Source: Prevotella illustrans (GTDB taxonomy: Bacteria > Bacteroidota > Bacteroidia > Bacteroidales > Bacteroidaceae). From it: DNA of 32,390 nucleotides. Shown one piece after another: positions 6,102 through 13,808 of this stretch (position 1 is its first letter; each line of letters opens with the position of its first letter). Made by a program: the position numbers and the translations under genes. The notes below the pieces were generated by a model, which saw nothing but the letters and a program-made list of their open reading frames with translations, had not been told where the DNA came from and did not search any database. Location: NCBI RefSeq assembly GCF_017426725.1, contig NZ_JAERMS010000033.1, positions 1 to 32,390 on the forward strand, given 5' to 3'.

Positions 6102-7250
6102 ATGAAACAGCAAATTTGTATTCTCGGTTCTACCGGAAGCATTGGTACGCAGGCGCTCGATGTCATCCGACAGCATAGCGACTTATATGAGGTATATTGC
6201 CTCACGGCCCACAATCGGGTAGAACAACTCGCCGCGCAGGCCCATGAATTTAAGCCCGCCTCTGTGGTGATAGCCAACGAAACGCATTACGAGCGGTTGA
6301 AGGAACTGCTTGCCGACGCGCCTGATATTAAGGTTTATGCCGGAGCTTCAGCCTTGGAGCAAATCGTTGAGGCCGCGCCCATCGACATGGTGCTGACTGC
6401 CATGGTAGGCTATGCGGGCTTGGCACCGACCATTCGTGCCATTAAGGCTCGCAAGAAGATATGTTTGGCCAACAAGGAAACGCTCGTGGTGGCCGGCGAA
6501 CTCATCACTAAGTTGGCCATAGAGTATCACGCGCCCATCCTGCCGGTCGACAGTGAGCACAGCGCCATCTTCCAATGCCTCGTCGGCGAGGACATGAACG
6601 AGATTGAAAAGATATTGCTCACCTGCTCGGGAGGGCCTTTCCGCCAGTTCACGGCCGACCAATTGGCCACCGTTACCGCTGCCGATGCCCTGAAACATCC
6701 TACTTGGGACATGGGCGCTAAAATCACAATCGACTCCGCTTCGCTCATGAACAAAGGCTTTGAGGTGATGGAAGCCAAGTGGCTTTTCGGTGTTCCGGCC
6801 GACAAGATACAGGTTTTGATTCACCCACAAAGCATTGTCCATAGTGCCGTGCAGTTTGCCGACGGCGGCGTTAAGGCCCAGCTGGGCGTGCCCGATATGC
6901 GTTTGCCCATTCAGTATGCCTTTTCCTTCCCTCGTCGCCTGCGTCTCGACGGTCCCCGTCTCGACCTTTTTGGGCAGCCGCTGGCCTTTTTCAAGCCCGA
7001 TCTCACGAAGTTCAAGTGCTTGGCCCTGGCCTATGAGGCGCTCGACAAGGGCGGTAACATGCCCTGTATTCTCAATGCGGCCAACGAAGTGGTGAACGCC
7101 GCGTTCCGGGAGGGGCGTTGCGGCTTTCTCGGCATGGCCGATATCATCGAGCAGACCATGCTTCGGACTACGTTCGAGGCCGCTCCCGACTACGACACTT
7201 ACGTCAGAACGGACGCCGAGGCCCGCCGCATCGCGACCGAACTGTTATAA
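6102..7250 (+). CDS. dxr: 1-deoxy-D-xylulose 5-phosphate reductoisomerase
   Basis: Dxr converts 1-deoxy-D-xylulose 5-phosphate to 2-C-methyl-D-erythritol 4-phosphate with NADPH in the non-mevalonate isoprenoid pathway. The 382-residue protein shows the nucleotide-binding start ILGSTGSIGTQAL, the segment CLANKETLVVAGELI, the metal/substrate region PVDSEHSAIFQCL, the flexible-loop region HPTWDMGAKITIDSASLMNKG and IHPQSIVHS. All are intact, so the enzyme is expected to be active and a fosmidomycin target. It lies 32 bp after rimM and 93 bp before rseP. A second MEP-like enzyme fold (IspD-type) occurs at 20543, but in a glycan context. Confidence 0.95.
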   Translation: MKQQICILGSTGSIGTQALDVIRQHSDLYEVYCLTAHNRVEQLAAQAHEFKPASVVIANETHYERLKELLADAPDIKVYAGASALEQIVEAAPIDMVLTAMVGYAGLAPTIRAIKARKKICLANKETLVVAGELITKLAIEYHAPILPVDSEHSAIFQCLVGEDMNEIEKILLTCSGGPFRQFTADQLATVTAADALKHPTWDMGAKITIDSASLMNKGFEVMEAKWLFGVPADKIQVLIHPQSIVHSAVQFADGGVKAQLGVPDMRLPIQYAFSFPRRLRLDGPRLDLFGQPLAFFKPDLTKFKCLALAYEALDKGGNMPCILNAANEVVNAAFREGRCGFLGMADIIEQTMLRTTFEAAPDYDTYVRTDAEARRIATELL

Positions 7251-7343
7251 AACCGGTCTGCGCCCACCGGCCGTCTGTCGGTAGGACGCAAGCCAATCTA
7301 TTTTTAGTATTTATTAGATTCCAATTACAAAGCATTATCATTT

Positions 7344-8720
7344 ATGGAAGTTTTTCTGATCAGATTGTTGCAGTTCATGCTGTCAATCTCTCTCTTAGTG
7401 CTCCTCCACGAGGGAGGTCACTTCTTCTTCTCCAAGCTCTTCGGTGTCAGAGTAGAGAAATTCTACCTTTTCTTCGATCCCTGGTTCCATCTTTTCGAGT
7501 TCAAGCCCAAGAACAGTGACACGGCCTATGGACTCGGTTGGCTGCCCCTTGGCGGCTATTGCAAGATAGCCGGCATGATAGACGAGAGCATGGATACCGA
7601 ACAGATGAAGCAACCCGAGCAGCCGTGGGAGTTCCGCGCCAAGCCGGCGTGGCAGCGTCTGCTCATTATGATAGGCGGTGTGCTGGTCAATTTCCTGTTG
7701 GCCTTGTTCATCTATTCCATGATTATGTTTGCCTGGGGCGAGAACTATGTGCGCGTGCGGGACATGAAGATGGGTATGAAGTTCAACCAGGAGGCCAAGA
7801 GCATGGGCTTCAAGGACGGCGATGTCCTTGTCGGAACCGATGAAGGCGCGTTCAAAGACTTCAATGCCGACCTCTTCCGCAGCATTTCCCACGCACGATA
7901 TGTCGATGTCATCCGTGACGGGAAGCCCGTCCGTGTGCGGCTGTCGGGCGAAATCAACCTGCTCGGCATGCTGAAAGCGACACCGATGTTCTGCCGTCCG
8001 TTCCAGCCGGCAACGGTCGATTCCGTCCTGATCGATGGTCCCGCGGCCAAATTGGGAATCCGCAAGGGTGACCGCCTGTTGTCTGTCAACGGAAAAACGA
8101 TCGACTCTGCCAACGAGTTCACCGAACAGTTGTCGCGTCTCGACGACGCCATGACGGGCGCCAAAACGCCGGCCGACAGCTTGAAGATACGCACCGTCAC
8201 CATCAGCTACCTGCAACAGGCCACCGGCGACACCGTTTCCACGGCCGTTGTCCTGTCTCCCGATTTGAAACTCAAGGTGGCTTTCACGTCCATAGAGGCA
8301 CTCTATCCGTCCACCCACGTAGATTATAACTTCTTCCAGAGTTTTCCCGCCGGCATTTCCTACGGCTGGAACGTGCTCAAGGGTTATGTCAGCGATATGC
8401 AATACGTGTTCTCGGCCGACGGGGCCAAGAGTTTGGGCGGCTTCGGAGCCATCGGCAGCCTCTTCCCCTCGCAGTGGGACTGGTATCTCTTCTGGAAGAT
8501 GACAGCCTTCCTGAGTATCATTCTGGCCTTCATGAACATCCTTCCGATTCCCGCCCTCGACGGTGGGCACGTGCTCTTCCTGCTCTACGAGATGATTACG
8601 GGCCGCAAACCGTCGGAGCGTTTCATGATCGTGGCCGAATATATCGGTATCGGACTGCTCATGCTGCTCATGATAGTGGCCAATCTCAACGACATTCTGC
8701 GCTGGCTGGGCTACATGTAA
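7344..8720 (+). CDS. rseP: RIP metalloprotease RseP (site-2 protease)
   Basis: This is a membrane-embedded zinc protease of the M50 family, which cleaves membrane anti-sigma factors and leftover signal peptides. The first membrane segment contains LLHEGGHFFFSKLFG, giving the HExxH zinc site. The last part contains NILPIPALDGGHVLFLLYE, the conserved NxxPxPxLDGG motif with the third zinc ligand. Between them lie two PDZ-like regions (around residues 150-200 and 225-300; for example GPAAKLGIRKGDRLLSVNG). Length (458 aa) is normal. It follows dxr, as in many Bacteroidetes. A possible substrate class, a single-pass anti-sigma factor, is encoded at 31260-31733, but no link is shown by the sequence. 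Confidence 0.93.
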   Translation: MEVFLIRLLQFMLSISLLVLLHEGGHFFFSKLFGVRVEKFYLFFDPWFHLFEFKPKNSDTAYGLGWLPLGGYCKIAGMIDESMDTEQMKQPEQPWEFRAKPAWQRLLIMIGGVLVNFLLALFIYSMIMFAWGENYVRVRDMKMGMKFNQEAKSMGFKDGDVLVGTDEGAFKDFNADLFRSISHARYVDVIRDGKPVRVRLSGEINLLGMLKATPMFCRPFQPATVDSVLIDGPAAKLGIRKGDRLLSVNGKTIDSANEFTEQLSRLDDAMTGAKTPADSLKIRTVTISYLQQATGDTVSTAVVLSPDLKLKVAFTSIEALYPSTHVDYNFFQSFPAGISYGWNVLKGYVSDMQYVFSADGAKSLGGFGAIGSLFPSQWDWYLFWKMTAFLSIILAFMNILPIPALDGGHVLFLLYEMITGRKPSERFMIVAEYIGIGLLMLLMIVANLNDILRWLGYM

Positions 8721-8770
8721 TGCCGCCGCGGAAATCATTTGTCTAAACCTAAAAATATTACGATAGAAAA

Positions 8771-9856
8771 ATGGGAAAAGTAATTTTGACAGGCGATCGC
8801 CCCACGGGCAAGCTCCATCTGGGCCATTACGTGGGTTCATTGCGCCGTCGCGTGGAACTTCAGAACGAGGGCGATTATGACCGCATGCTCGTGTTCATGG
8901 CCGACGTACAGGCGCTGACCGACAATGCCGACAACCCCGAGAAGATTCGCCAAAACATCATCGAGGTGGCGCTCGACTATCTCTCGGCCGGCCTCGACCC
9001 GCAGAAGTGCACGCTCTTTATCCAAAGCCGCATACCCGAACTGGCCGAACTCACCACCTATCTCATGAATCTCATCACCGTGAGTCGCGTTCAGCGCAAC
9101 CCGACAGTGAAGACCGAGATCAAGATGCGCAACTTTGAAGCCAACATCCCGTTGGGTTTCTTCTGCTATCCCGTGAGCCAGGCGGCCGACATCACCCTGT
9201 TCAAGGCCACCACCGTGCCCGCCGGCGAAGACCAGGAGCCTATGATCGAGGTGGCCCGCGAACTGGTCCGCCGCTTCAACCAGACCTATGGTGACGTCCT
9301 GGTGGAGCCCGAAATCATGTTGCCCGTCAACCAGACGGCCCGTCGTCTGCCCGGCACCGACGGCAAGGAGAAGATGAGCAAGAGTCTCGGCAACTGCATC
9401 TATCTGAGCGATGACGCCGATACGGTGTGGAAAAAGGTGAAGGGCATGTACACCGATCCTACCCATCTCAGCCTTTCCGATCCCGGTCATCTGGAGGGAA
9501 ATGCCGTCTTCACCTATCTCGACGCGTTCTCCACCGACGCCGACTTTGCCGATTTCTGGCCCGAATACCGCAATCTCGACGAGCTGAAAGACCACTACAC
9601 CCGTGGCGGTCTGGGCGACATGAAGTGTAAAAAGTTCCTCAACCAGGTGCTCAACCGCATGCTTGAACCCATCCGTGTGCGCCGCCACGCGTTTGAACAG
9701 GACATCCCCGAAATCTACAATATCCTGAAAAAAGGTTCGGAGACGGCCCGTGAAATCGGCGCGCGGACCATGGACGAGGTGCGCAAAGCCATGCAAATCG
9801 ATTATTTCAACGACGCCGAACTCATTCGGTCGCAGGCCGAACGGTTCAAGGGATAA
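8771..9856 (+). CDS. trpS: Tryptophan-tRNA ligase
   Basis: This class I aminoacyl-tRNA synthetase charges tRNA-Trp. The HIGH-type motif appears as [11 protein letters not shown] near residue 16, after TGDRPTG, and the KMSKS loop as [11 protein letters not shown]. Length is 361 residues, a little longer than the E. coli enzyme and normal for Bacteroidetes. It is 50 bp after rseP and may be co-transcribed with it or have its own promoter; no clear TAnnTTTG box is visible in that gap. A strong hairpin about 70 bp after the stop probably ends the transcript. Confidence 0.95.
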   Translation: MGKVILTGDRPTGKLHLGHYVGSLRRRVELQNEGDYDRMLVFMADVQALTDNADNPEKIRQNIIEVALDYLSAGLDPQKCTLFIQSRIPELAELTTYLMNLITVSRVQRNPTVKTEIKMRNFEANIPLGFFCYPVSQAADITLFKATTVPAGEDQEPMIEVARELVRRFNQTYGDVLVEPEIMLPVNQTARRLPGTDGKEKMSKSLGNCIYLSDDADTVWKKVKGMYTDPTHLSLSDPGHLEGNAVFTYLDAFSTDADFADFWPEYRNLDELKDHYTRGGLGDMKCKKFLNQVLNRMLEPIRVRRHAFEQDIPEIYNILKKGSETAREIGARTMDEVRKAMQIDYFNDAELIRSQAERFKG

Positions 9857-9927
9857 AAGGAAATGACATCTGTTTTGTAAGAAAAAACGACGTATTTTTA
9901 ACACTTCCGGAATAGAGCATCCGGTCT

Positions 9928-9975
9928 AAAAAATGGCTGTTTGGGCGCGACAATTCGCCCCAAACAGCCATTTTT
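9928..9975 (+). terminator. Strong hairpin with T-run downstream of trpS
   Basis: AAAAATGGCTGTTTGGGCG (9929-9947) pairs with CGCCCCAAACAGCCATTTTT (9956-9975) with one bulged base, and the stem ends in five T's. It reads as a rho-independent terminator on either strand, so it could serve trpS on the plus strand and stop transcripts from the facing phosphatase gene. Its layout resembles the palindromes that follow it. Confidence 0.75.
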
Positions 9976-10003
9976 CGCTTCATTGTCGTGCTATTTCCGT
10001 GCG

Positions 10004-10107
10004 AAAGCAGCCCTTTCAGCCGCTAAAAGGGCTGCTCTCGTCTGCTCAAAGTGGCCCTTTCGCCGCACAAAAAGCCTTTAAATAATCGCCCAAGCAGCCC
10101 TTTTTGT
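10004..10107. repeat. Cluster of GCAGCCCTTT palindromic repeats
   Basis: AGCAGCCCTTT at 10006-10016 pairs perfectly with AAAGGGCTGCT at 10026-10036. A decayed copy follows at 10047-10076 (AAAGTGGCCCTTTCGCCGC then AAAAAG). ACAAAAAG (10067-10074) pairs with CTTTTTGT (10100-10107), next to a further AGCAGCCC. A near-identical palindrome is found at 25151-25188. The unit looks like a dispersed REP-type element. The rest of the 9857-10319 gap holds no gene that I can support, only AT-rich sequence and a short hairpin at 10278-10294. Confidence 0.7.
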
Positions 10108-10277
10108 ATCGCCTTCATTTGTAATTACCTGATTATAAGCATTTTATAAATTACGCTAAAATTGCGTTATTTCGCCCCAAATCTTTCTCGTTTCAGAATA
10201 ACGCCGCCATTCCGCGCCTATTGTTAAGATTCTTCCGAATTGTTAACACATGGCAGATATAAAACCTAATTGGTCAT

Positions 10278-10294
10278 TAAGAATAGGATTCTTA
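10278..10294 (-). terminator. Weak hairpin 3' of the phosphatase gene
   Basis: TAAGAAT (10278-10284) and ATTCTTA (10288-10294) flank a 3-nt loop, 25 bp beyond the stop codon of the minus-strand phosphatase. There is no T-run, so a terminator role is only possible. Confidence 0.3.
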
Positions 10295-10319
10295 TCAATT
10301 CTCAATGGCTGATTTGCTT

Positions 10320-10796
10320 TCATACGAGTGCTTCGAGCAGTCCTTCGCATCCGTCTTCTATCAGGTCGAGCGCCAGCTCGAAGTCGTGGTCGCCGCCGTA
10401 GTAGGGGTCGAGAACGGTGGTGGCGTCGTGACGGTTGAAGTAATCGGCCATGCGTGTCACCTTGTTGACCTCTTCCCGGGTGCGTGCCTGCCCGGTAATG
10501 ATGCGGTAGTTCTCCTCATCCATGACGATGATATGGTCGAAGCGGTCGAAATCCGACGTAGCCTTGAACTGTCGTGCGGGGTGGTCGACGCGATAGCTGC
10601 GCCGCTCTCCGTGCCTGCGTCGGTCGGGTAGCTGTCCCACGTGCCAGTCGCCGATACCGGCCGAGTCTATCTCGAATAATGCCGTCAGATGGCGGTCGTC
10701 CACCATCTTCTGCATCACGGCATGGGCCGCCGGCGAGCGGCAGATGTTACCTAAACAGATGAATAACAGTCTTTTCTTGTTTTTTGTCGCGTTCAT
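10320..10796 (-). CDS. Low-molecular-weight protein-tyrosine phosphatase
   Basis: This cytoplasmic phosphatase (158 residues) has the active-site loop CLGNICRS (CX5R, Cys14 and Arg20) close to the N-terminus, and the late DPYYGG segment supplies the general-acid Asp. The family dephosphorylates phosphotyrosine. Members in capsule loci (Wzb type) control bacterial tyrosine kinases that drive polysaccharide export. No such kinase is in this window, though the gene stands at the edge of a glycan region. I chose ATG 10796 (MNATKNKKRLLFICLGN); the in-frame extension to 10955 crosses the promoter box at 10885-10892 and shows no family homology. Confidence 0.92.
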   Translation of the reverse strand: MNATKNKKRLLFICLGNICRSPAAHAVMQKMVDDRHLTALFEIDSAGIGDWHVGQLPDRRRHGERRSYRVDHPARQFKATSDFDRFDHIIVMDEENYRIITGQARTREEVNKVTRMADYFNRHDATTVLDPYYGGDHDFELALDLIEDGCEGLLEALV

Positions 10797-10884
10797 ATTT
10801 TTATCGGTTTTATACGTTGCGTGAATAGGGAGGCGGTGGATTGAATGACGGGGATCGACATGTTCTTTGCCGCTCTCTGTGTGG

Positions 10885-10892
10885 CAAAGATA
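10885..10892 (-). promoter_or_regulatory. Predicted -7 box for the tyrosine phosphatase gene (TATCTTTG)
   Basis: The minus strand reads TATCTTTG, a full TAnnTTTG match, leaving a leader of about 80 nt before the ATG at 10796. Confidence 0.55.
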
Positions 10893-10956
10893 CGATAAAT
10901 GGCCTGAAAAACGGCAGTCTGCCCATGGTGAAAGCCTAAAAAGCCGTGTTTTCACT

Positions 10957-10986
10957 TGACAGCTACATATTTATTGTGTAATTTTG
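10957..10986 (+). promoter_or_regulatory. Predicted promoter of the membrane-protein array (TTG-N19-TAATTTTG)
   Basis: TTG at 10957-10959 is followed after exactly 19 bp by TAATTTTG at 10979-10986, fitting the Bacteroidetes -33/-7 pattern. The start point would fall near 10990, about 15 nt before the first ATG of the array at 11005. Confidence 0.65.
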
Positions 10987-11004
10987 CATGAAAATTATCC
11001 ATCC

Positions 11005-12423
11005 ATGATGAAACAATCGGCAAGTATTTTCAGGTTGAGTAAGGAGGAACGGTGGCCCGCTTTGGTGGTCCTCGTCTACCTGCTGTTGCTTGAAAGTATG
11101 GCTGTACACTACGGCTGGCTGCGCTTTGCCCGGGCCGACGGTGATATCCACTCGCTGCTCATCGACCGTTTTCACGTCTCGGGCTTCGACGCCTGGACCT
11201 ATGAAATCATGACCTGCTGGTCGCCGGCTTACGATATCTACCGCCATCCGCTCATCGCCTTCTTCCTCTACCCGGGCTATCTGCTCAATCAAGGGCTGAC
11301 ATGGTGCTTCGGCTGCAATGTGTGCGTAGTGCTGATGGGCGTCGTCAATGTGTTTTGCGGTGGCTACGCGCTCATCTTTCTGCGTCGTGTCCTGCGCCAG
11401 GTGATCGGGTTGAGTTCCGCGGATAGCAATTTGCTCACGTTCTTTTTCATGTCGTTGGGCTACGTCATGCTCACGTTCTGCGTGCCCGACCATTTCTGCA
11501 TGTCGCTCATGTTGCTGCTGCTGACGCTCTGGATCAGTGGGCGGCAGTTGCGCGAAGGGCGCCCGATGCGCGTCGGTACAACCGTGTGGCTCTTCATTCT
11601 TACGGCCGGCGTGTCGCTCAATAATGGTTTGAAGATCTTGCTGGCAGCCCTGTTTGTCAACGGCCGTCGCTTTTTCCGACTCCGTTTCCTGACTTTCGGT
11701 GTCGTCGTTCCGGTCCTTCTGCTCGGCCTTTTCACCGTAGCGGAATACCAGATGTTCGAGCAGCCGAGGGTCGACGCACGCATGGCCGCGGCCCAAAAAC
11801 AGCGTCGGGAGCACCGCCGGCAGCTCGAAGCCCGCATCAAGGACACGCTGCCGGTGAAAGACTCGATGCTTTTGGCCAAAGCCGTGAAAGCGGTGTTGCG
11901 CAAGGAGGCGCACGAGCAATATCGTCGGAACCATGCCAAGACGGGCATTCCCTTTCAGAATACGGGCTTGTTGAGTTGGACCAACAAATCGACCGACCGG
12001 CGGTCGGCTTTCGTCGAGAACTTCATGGGCGAGTCAATGGTCTTCCATCGGTCGCGTCTTTTGGAAGACGTGTTGCGCAGTAGGCCCGAAATCGTGCGCT
12101 ATTCGAGTCCTTGGCCCTACGTGGCTGTCGCCCTTGTCGGCTTACTTTGCGTGCTTGGTATCGCCTTGGGACGCAAAGACCGCTTCTTTTGGTTGGTATT
12201 GTCGTTCTTTGCTACCGACGTCGTGCTCCACTTAGTGCTCGGCTTCGGCATTTCGGAAGTTTACATCATGGCTGCCCATTGGATTTACGTGTTGCCGCTC
12301 ACGATGGCTTTCCTCCTGCGTGGCGGGCGGCTGCGGTGGCTCTGGCGCAGTGTGGTGGGCTTGTTGTCACTGGCATTTTTCGTGTGGAACGCCCGGCTCC
12401 TCACGGGTTATCTCTTATCTTAA
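11005..12423 (+). CDS. Multi-pass membrane protein, array paralogue 1 (possible GT-C-like; perhaps DUF6080)
   Basis: The protein (472 residues) has a short basic N-terminus, about 11 hydrophobic segments, and one long hydrophilic stretch (about 250-368) rich in Arg, Lys, Gln and Glu that may form a coiled coil. Residues shared with the next two genes are SGFD (59-62), RHP (80-82), PDHF (161-164), NNG (206-208), FVENF-GES (336-344), EVY (418-420) and HW (425-426). An acidic residue in the first outer loop and a large outer loop late in the chain recall GT-C glycosyltransferases that use lipid-linked sugars, but I see no diagnostic motif. The name DUF6080 is from memory and unverified. ATG 11005 is used rather than a TTG at 10984, which overlaps the promoter box. 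Confidence 0.8.
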   Translation: MMKQSASIFRLSKEERWPALVVLVYLLLLESMAVHYGWLRFARADGDIHSLLIDRFHVSGFDAWTYEIMTCWSPAYDIYRHPLIAFFLYPGYLLNQGLTWCFGCNVCVVLMGVVNVFCGGYALIFLRRVLRQVIGLSSADSNLLTFFFMSLGYVMLTFCVPDHFCMSLMLLLLTLWISGRQLREGRPMRVGTTVWLFILTAGVSLNNGLKILLAALFVNGRRFFRLRFLTFGVVVPVLLLGLFTVAEYQMFEQPRVDARMAAAQKQRREHRRQLEARIKDTLPVKDSMLLAKAVKAVLRKEAHEQYRRNHAKTGIPFQNTGLLSWTNKSTDRRSAFVENFMGESMVFHRSRLLEDVLRSRPEIVRYSSPWPYVAVALVGLLCVLGIALGRKDRFFWLVLSFFATDVVLHLVLGFGISEVYIMAAHWIYVLPLTMAFLLRGGRLRWLWRSVVGLLSLAFFVWNARLLTGYLLS

Positions 12424-12432
12424 ATCATTGGC

Positions 12433-13782
12433 ATGTCCTTATTTCGCTTGTTCAGAATACGCAAGGAAGAGCGGGGCCCGGCCCTGATATTGCTGCTGGT
12501 GTTCATCGGTTTGAACGCTCTCGTCATTCAGCAGCACGCCCATCAGTATTTTTTAGGTGCCCATGGCGGCTTTTGGTCGATTTTTCGGAAAACCTTTGAG
12601 GTTTCGGGCTACGACTGTTGGTCGTGGATTACCATTTCGGGACTGCGCGTCCATTTCGATACGGTGCGCCATCCGCTGTTCTTTTCGCTGCTCTATCCGC
12701 TCTATTGGCTCAACCAGGGCCTCATGACGCTGACGGGACATAATTGCGCCGTAGTGCTCATGGCATTGGTAGTGCTCTTCTCTGCGGTCTATTCGGGCCT
12801 GTTTCTGTTTCGTATCCTGCGCGAAATCATGCGACTCTCCCGGGCCGACAGCCTGCTACTCACAGCCTTTTTCTTTTCTTTCGGTCATGTCATGCTGGCC
12901 TGTATGGTGCCCGATCATTTTGCGGTCTCCATGCTATTGCTGCTCCAGACATTCTATGTCAGCGGTAGGGCGATGCGACAAAAACGTGACATGGCGTCGT
13001 GGAAGCTGGGCCTGTTGGCCTTCCTGACGGGTGGAATCTCCTTTTCCAACATCGTGAAGGTGTATCTGGCGGCCCTTTTCGTCAAAGGGAAACGTGTGTT
13101 TCGTTGGCGCCCTATCTTGTTGGTTGGTTTGCTGCCGGTAGTCTTGTTGGTTGGCATACAACGCCTGAACTACTATTGCTTTGAAGTGCCGCAGGCGCGG
13201 GAAGTGGGTCAAATAGAGCGAAAAATGGAGCAAAAAAATCCAGAGAGGGTCAGGAAGATGCGCGAAGGGGCCCGCAAGACACAGGCCAAGCTCAACGCCA
13301 AGGACTTCGGCGACGGCGAAATTGCCAAATGGATAACCCTCTCGACGCCCCGCTGGCCCGGTTTGGTGGAGAACGTTTTCGGCGAGTCGATTCAGTTGCA
13401 CCGTGATTTCGCGCTGCAGGATGCCGGCCACAATCGGCCGGTCATCGTGCGTTATCGTGCCGTGAGCAACTATTTAGTGGAGGCGGTTGTCGTCGCTTTG
13501 TTCGTCCTGGGCCTGTGGAAGGGACGCCGACAACGCCTGACGGCCCTCGTGTTCAGCTGGTTCCTGTGCGACGCCGTGCTGCATTTCGGTCTCGGTTTCG
13601 CCCTGAATGAAGTCTACCTCATGAGCGCCGGCTGGCTCTTCATCGTGCCGATAGCCGTGGGCAGCCTGTTCTCGGCGGTACGGAGGCCCATACCACGGCA
13701 GACGTTGCGTTATGCGATCGTCTTCCTTACGATTTATCTGTGGGCGTACAACGGACAGATTATCCTGCAATATTTCCTGTAA
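12433..13782 (+). CDS. Multi-pass membrane protein, array paralogue 2
   Basis: This 449-residue protein starts 9 bp after paralogue 1 and keeps the same plan: basic start (RLFRIRKEERGPA), first membrane helix, outer loop with VSGYD and VRHPLFF, then VPDHF, a lysine/arginine-rich hydrophilic stretch (about 255-345), LVENVFGES and ALNEVYLMSAGW. The late His seen in paralogues 1 and 3 (AAHW) is replaced by Gly (SAGW) here, and the NNG/SNG motif is SNI. If these residues are catalytic, this copy may be altered in activity or substrate. It is probably in the plasma membrane and in one operon with its neighbours. Confidence 0.8.
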   Translation: MSLFRLFRIRKEERGPALILLLVFIGLNALVIQQHAHQYFLGAHGGFWSIFRKTFEVSGYDCWSWITISGLRVHFDTVRHPLFFSLLYPLYWLNQGLMTLTGHNCAVVLMALVVLFSAVYSGLFLFRILREIMRLSRADSLLLTAFFFSFGHVMLACMVPDHFAVSMLLLLQTFYVSGRAMRQKRDMASWKLGLLAFLTGGISFSNIVKVYLAALFVKGKRVFRWRPILLVGLLPVVLLVGIQRLNYYCFEVPQAREVGQIERKMEQKNPERVRKMREGARKTQAKLNAKDFGDGEIAKWITLSTPRWPGLVENVFGESIQLHRDFALQDAGHNRPVIVRYRAVSNYLVEAVVVALFVLGLWKGRRQRLTALVFSWFLCDAVLHFGLGFALNEVYLMSAGWLFIVPIAVGSLFSAVRRPIPRQTLRYAIVFLTIYLWAYNGQIILQYFL

Positions 13783-13808
13783 AAGGCGAGAAAAGGGAGA
13801 GTTTGAAG

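Noticed and set aside
7395..8840. 481-codon open frame antisense to rseP
   Set aside because: It is a shadow of rseP; the translation is rich in His, Glu and Arg with no recognisable domain, while the sense frame has all M50 motifs.
8837..9904. 355-codon open frame antisense to trpS
   Set aside because: The sense strand encodes a complete tryptophan-tRNA ligase. The antisense product is low-complexity with no family features.
10004..10107. CRISPR array
   Set aside because: The repeats are few, diverged and palindromic, with no regular spacers and no cas genes.
9857..10319. tRNA gene in the trpS-phosphatase gap
   Set aside because: The hairpins are perfect single stems with no cloverleaf, no T-loop motif and no CCA-end context.
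10320..10955. Longer start for the tyrosine phosphatase at 10955
   Set aside because: The extension crosses a clear promoter box and has no family homology; the active-site Cys is at the normal distance from ATG 10796.
10963..11934. 323-codon open frame antisense to array paralogue 1
   Set aside because: The sense frame has a good promoter, membrane pattern and two paralogues next to it; the antisense frame has none.
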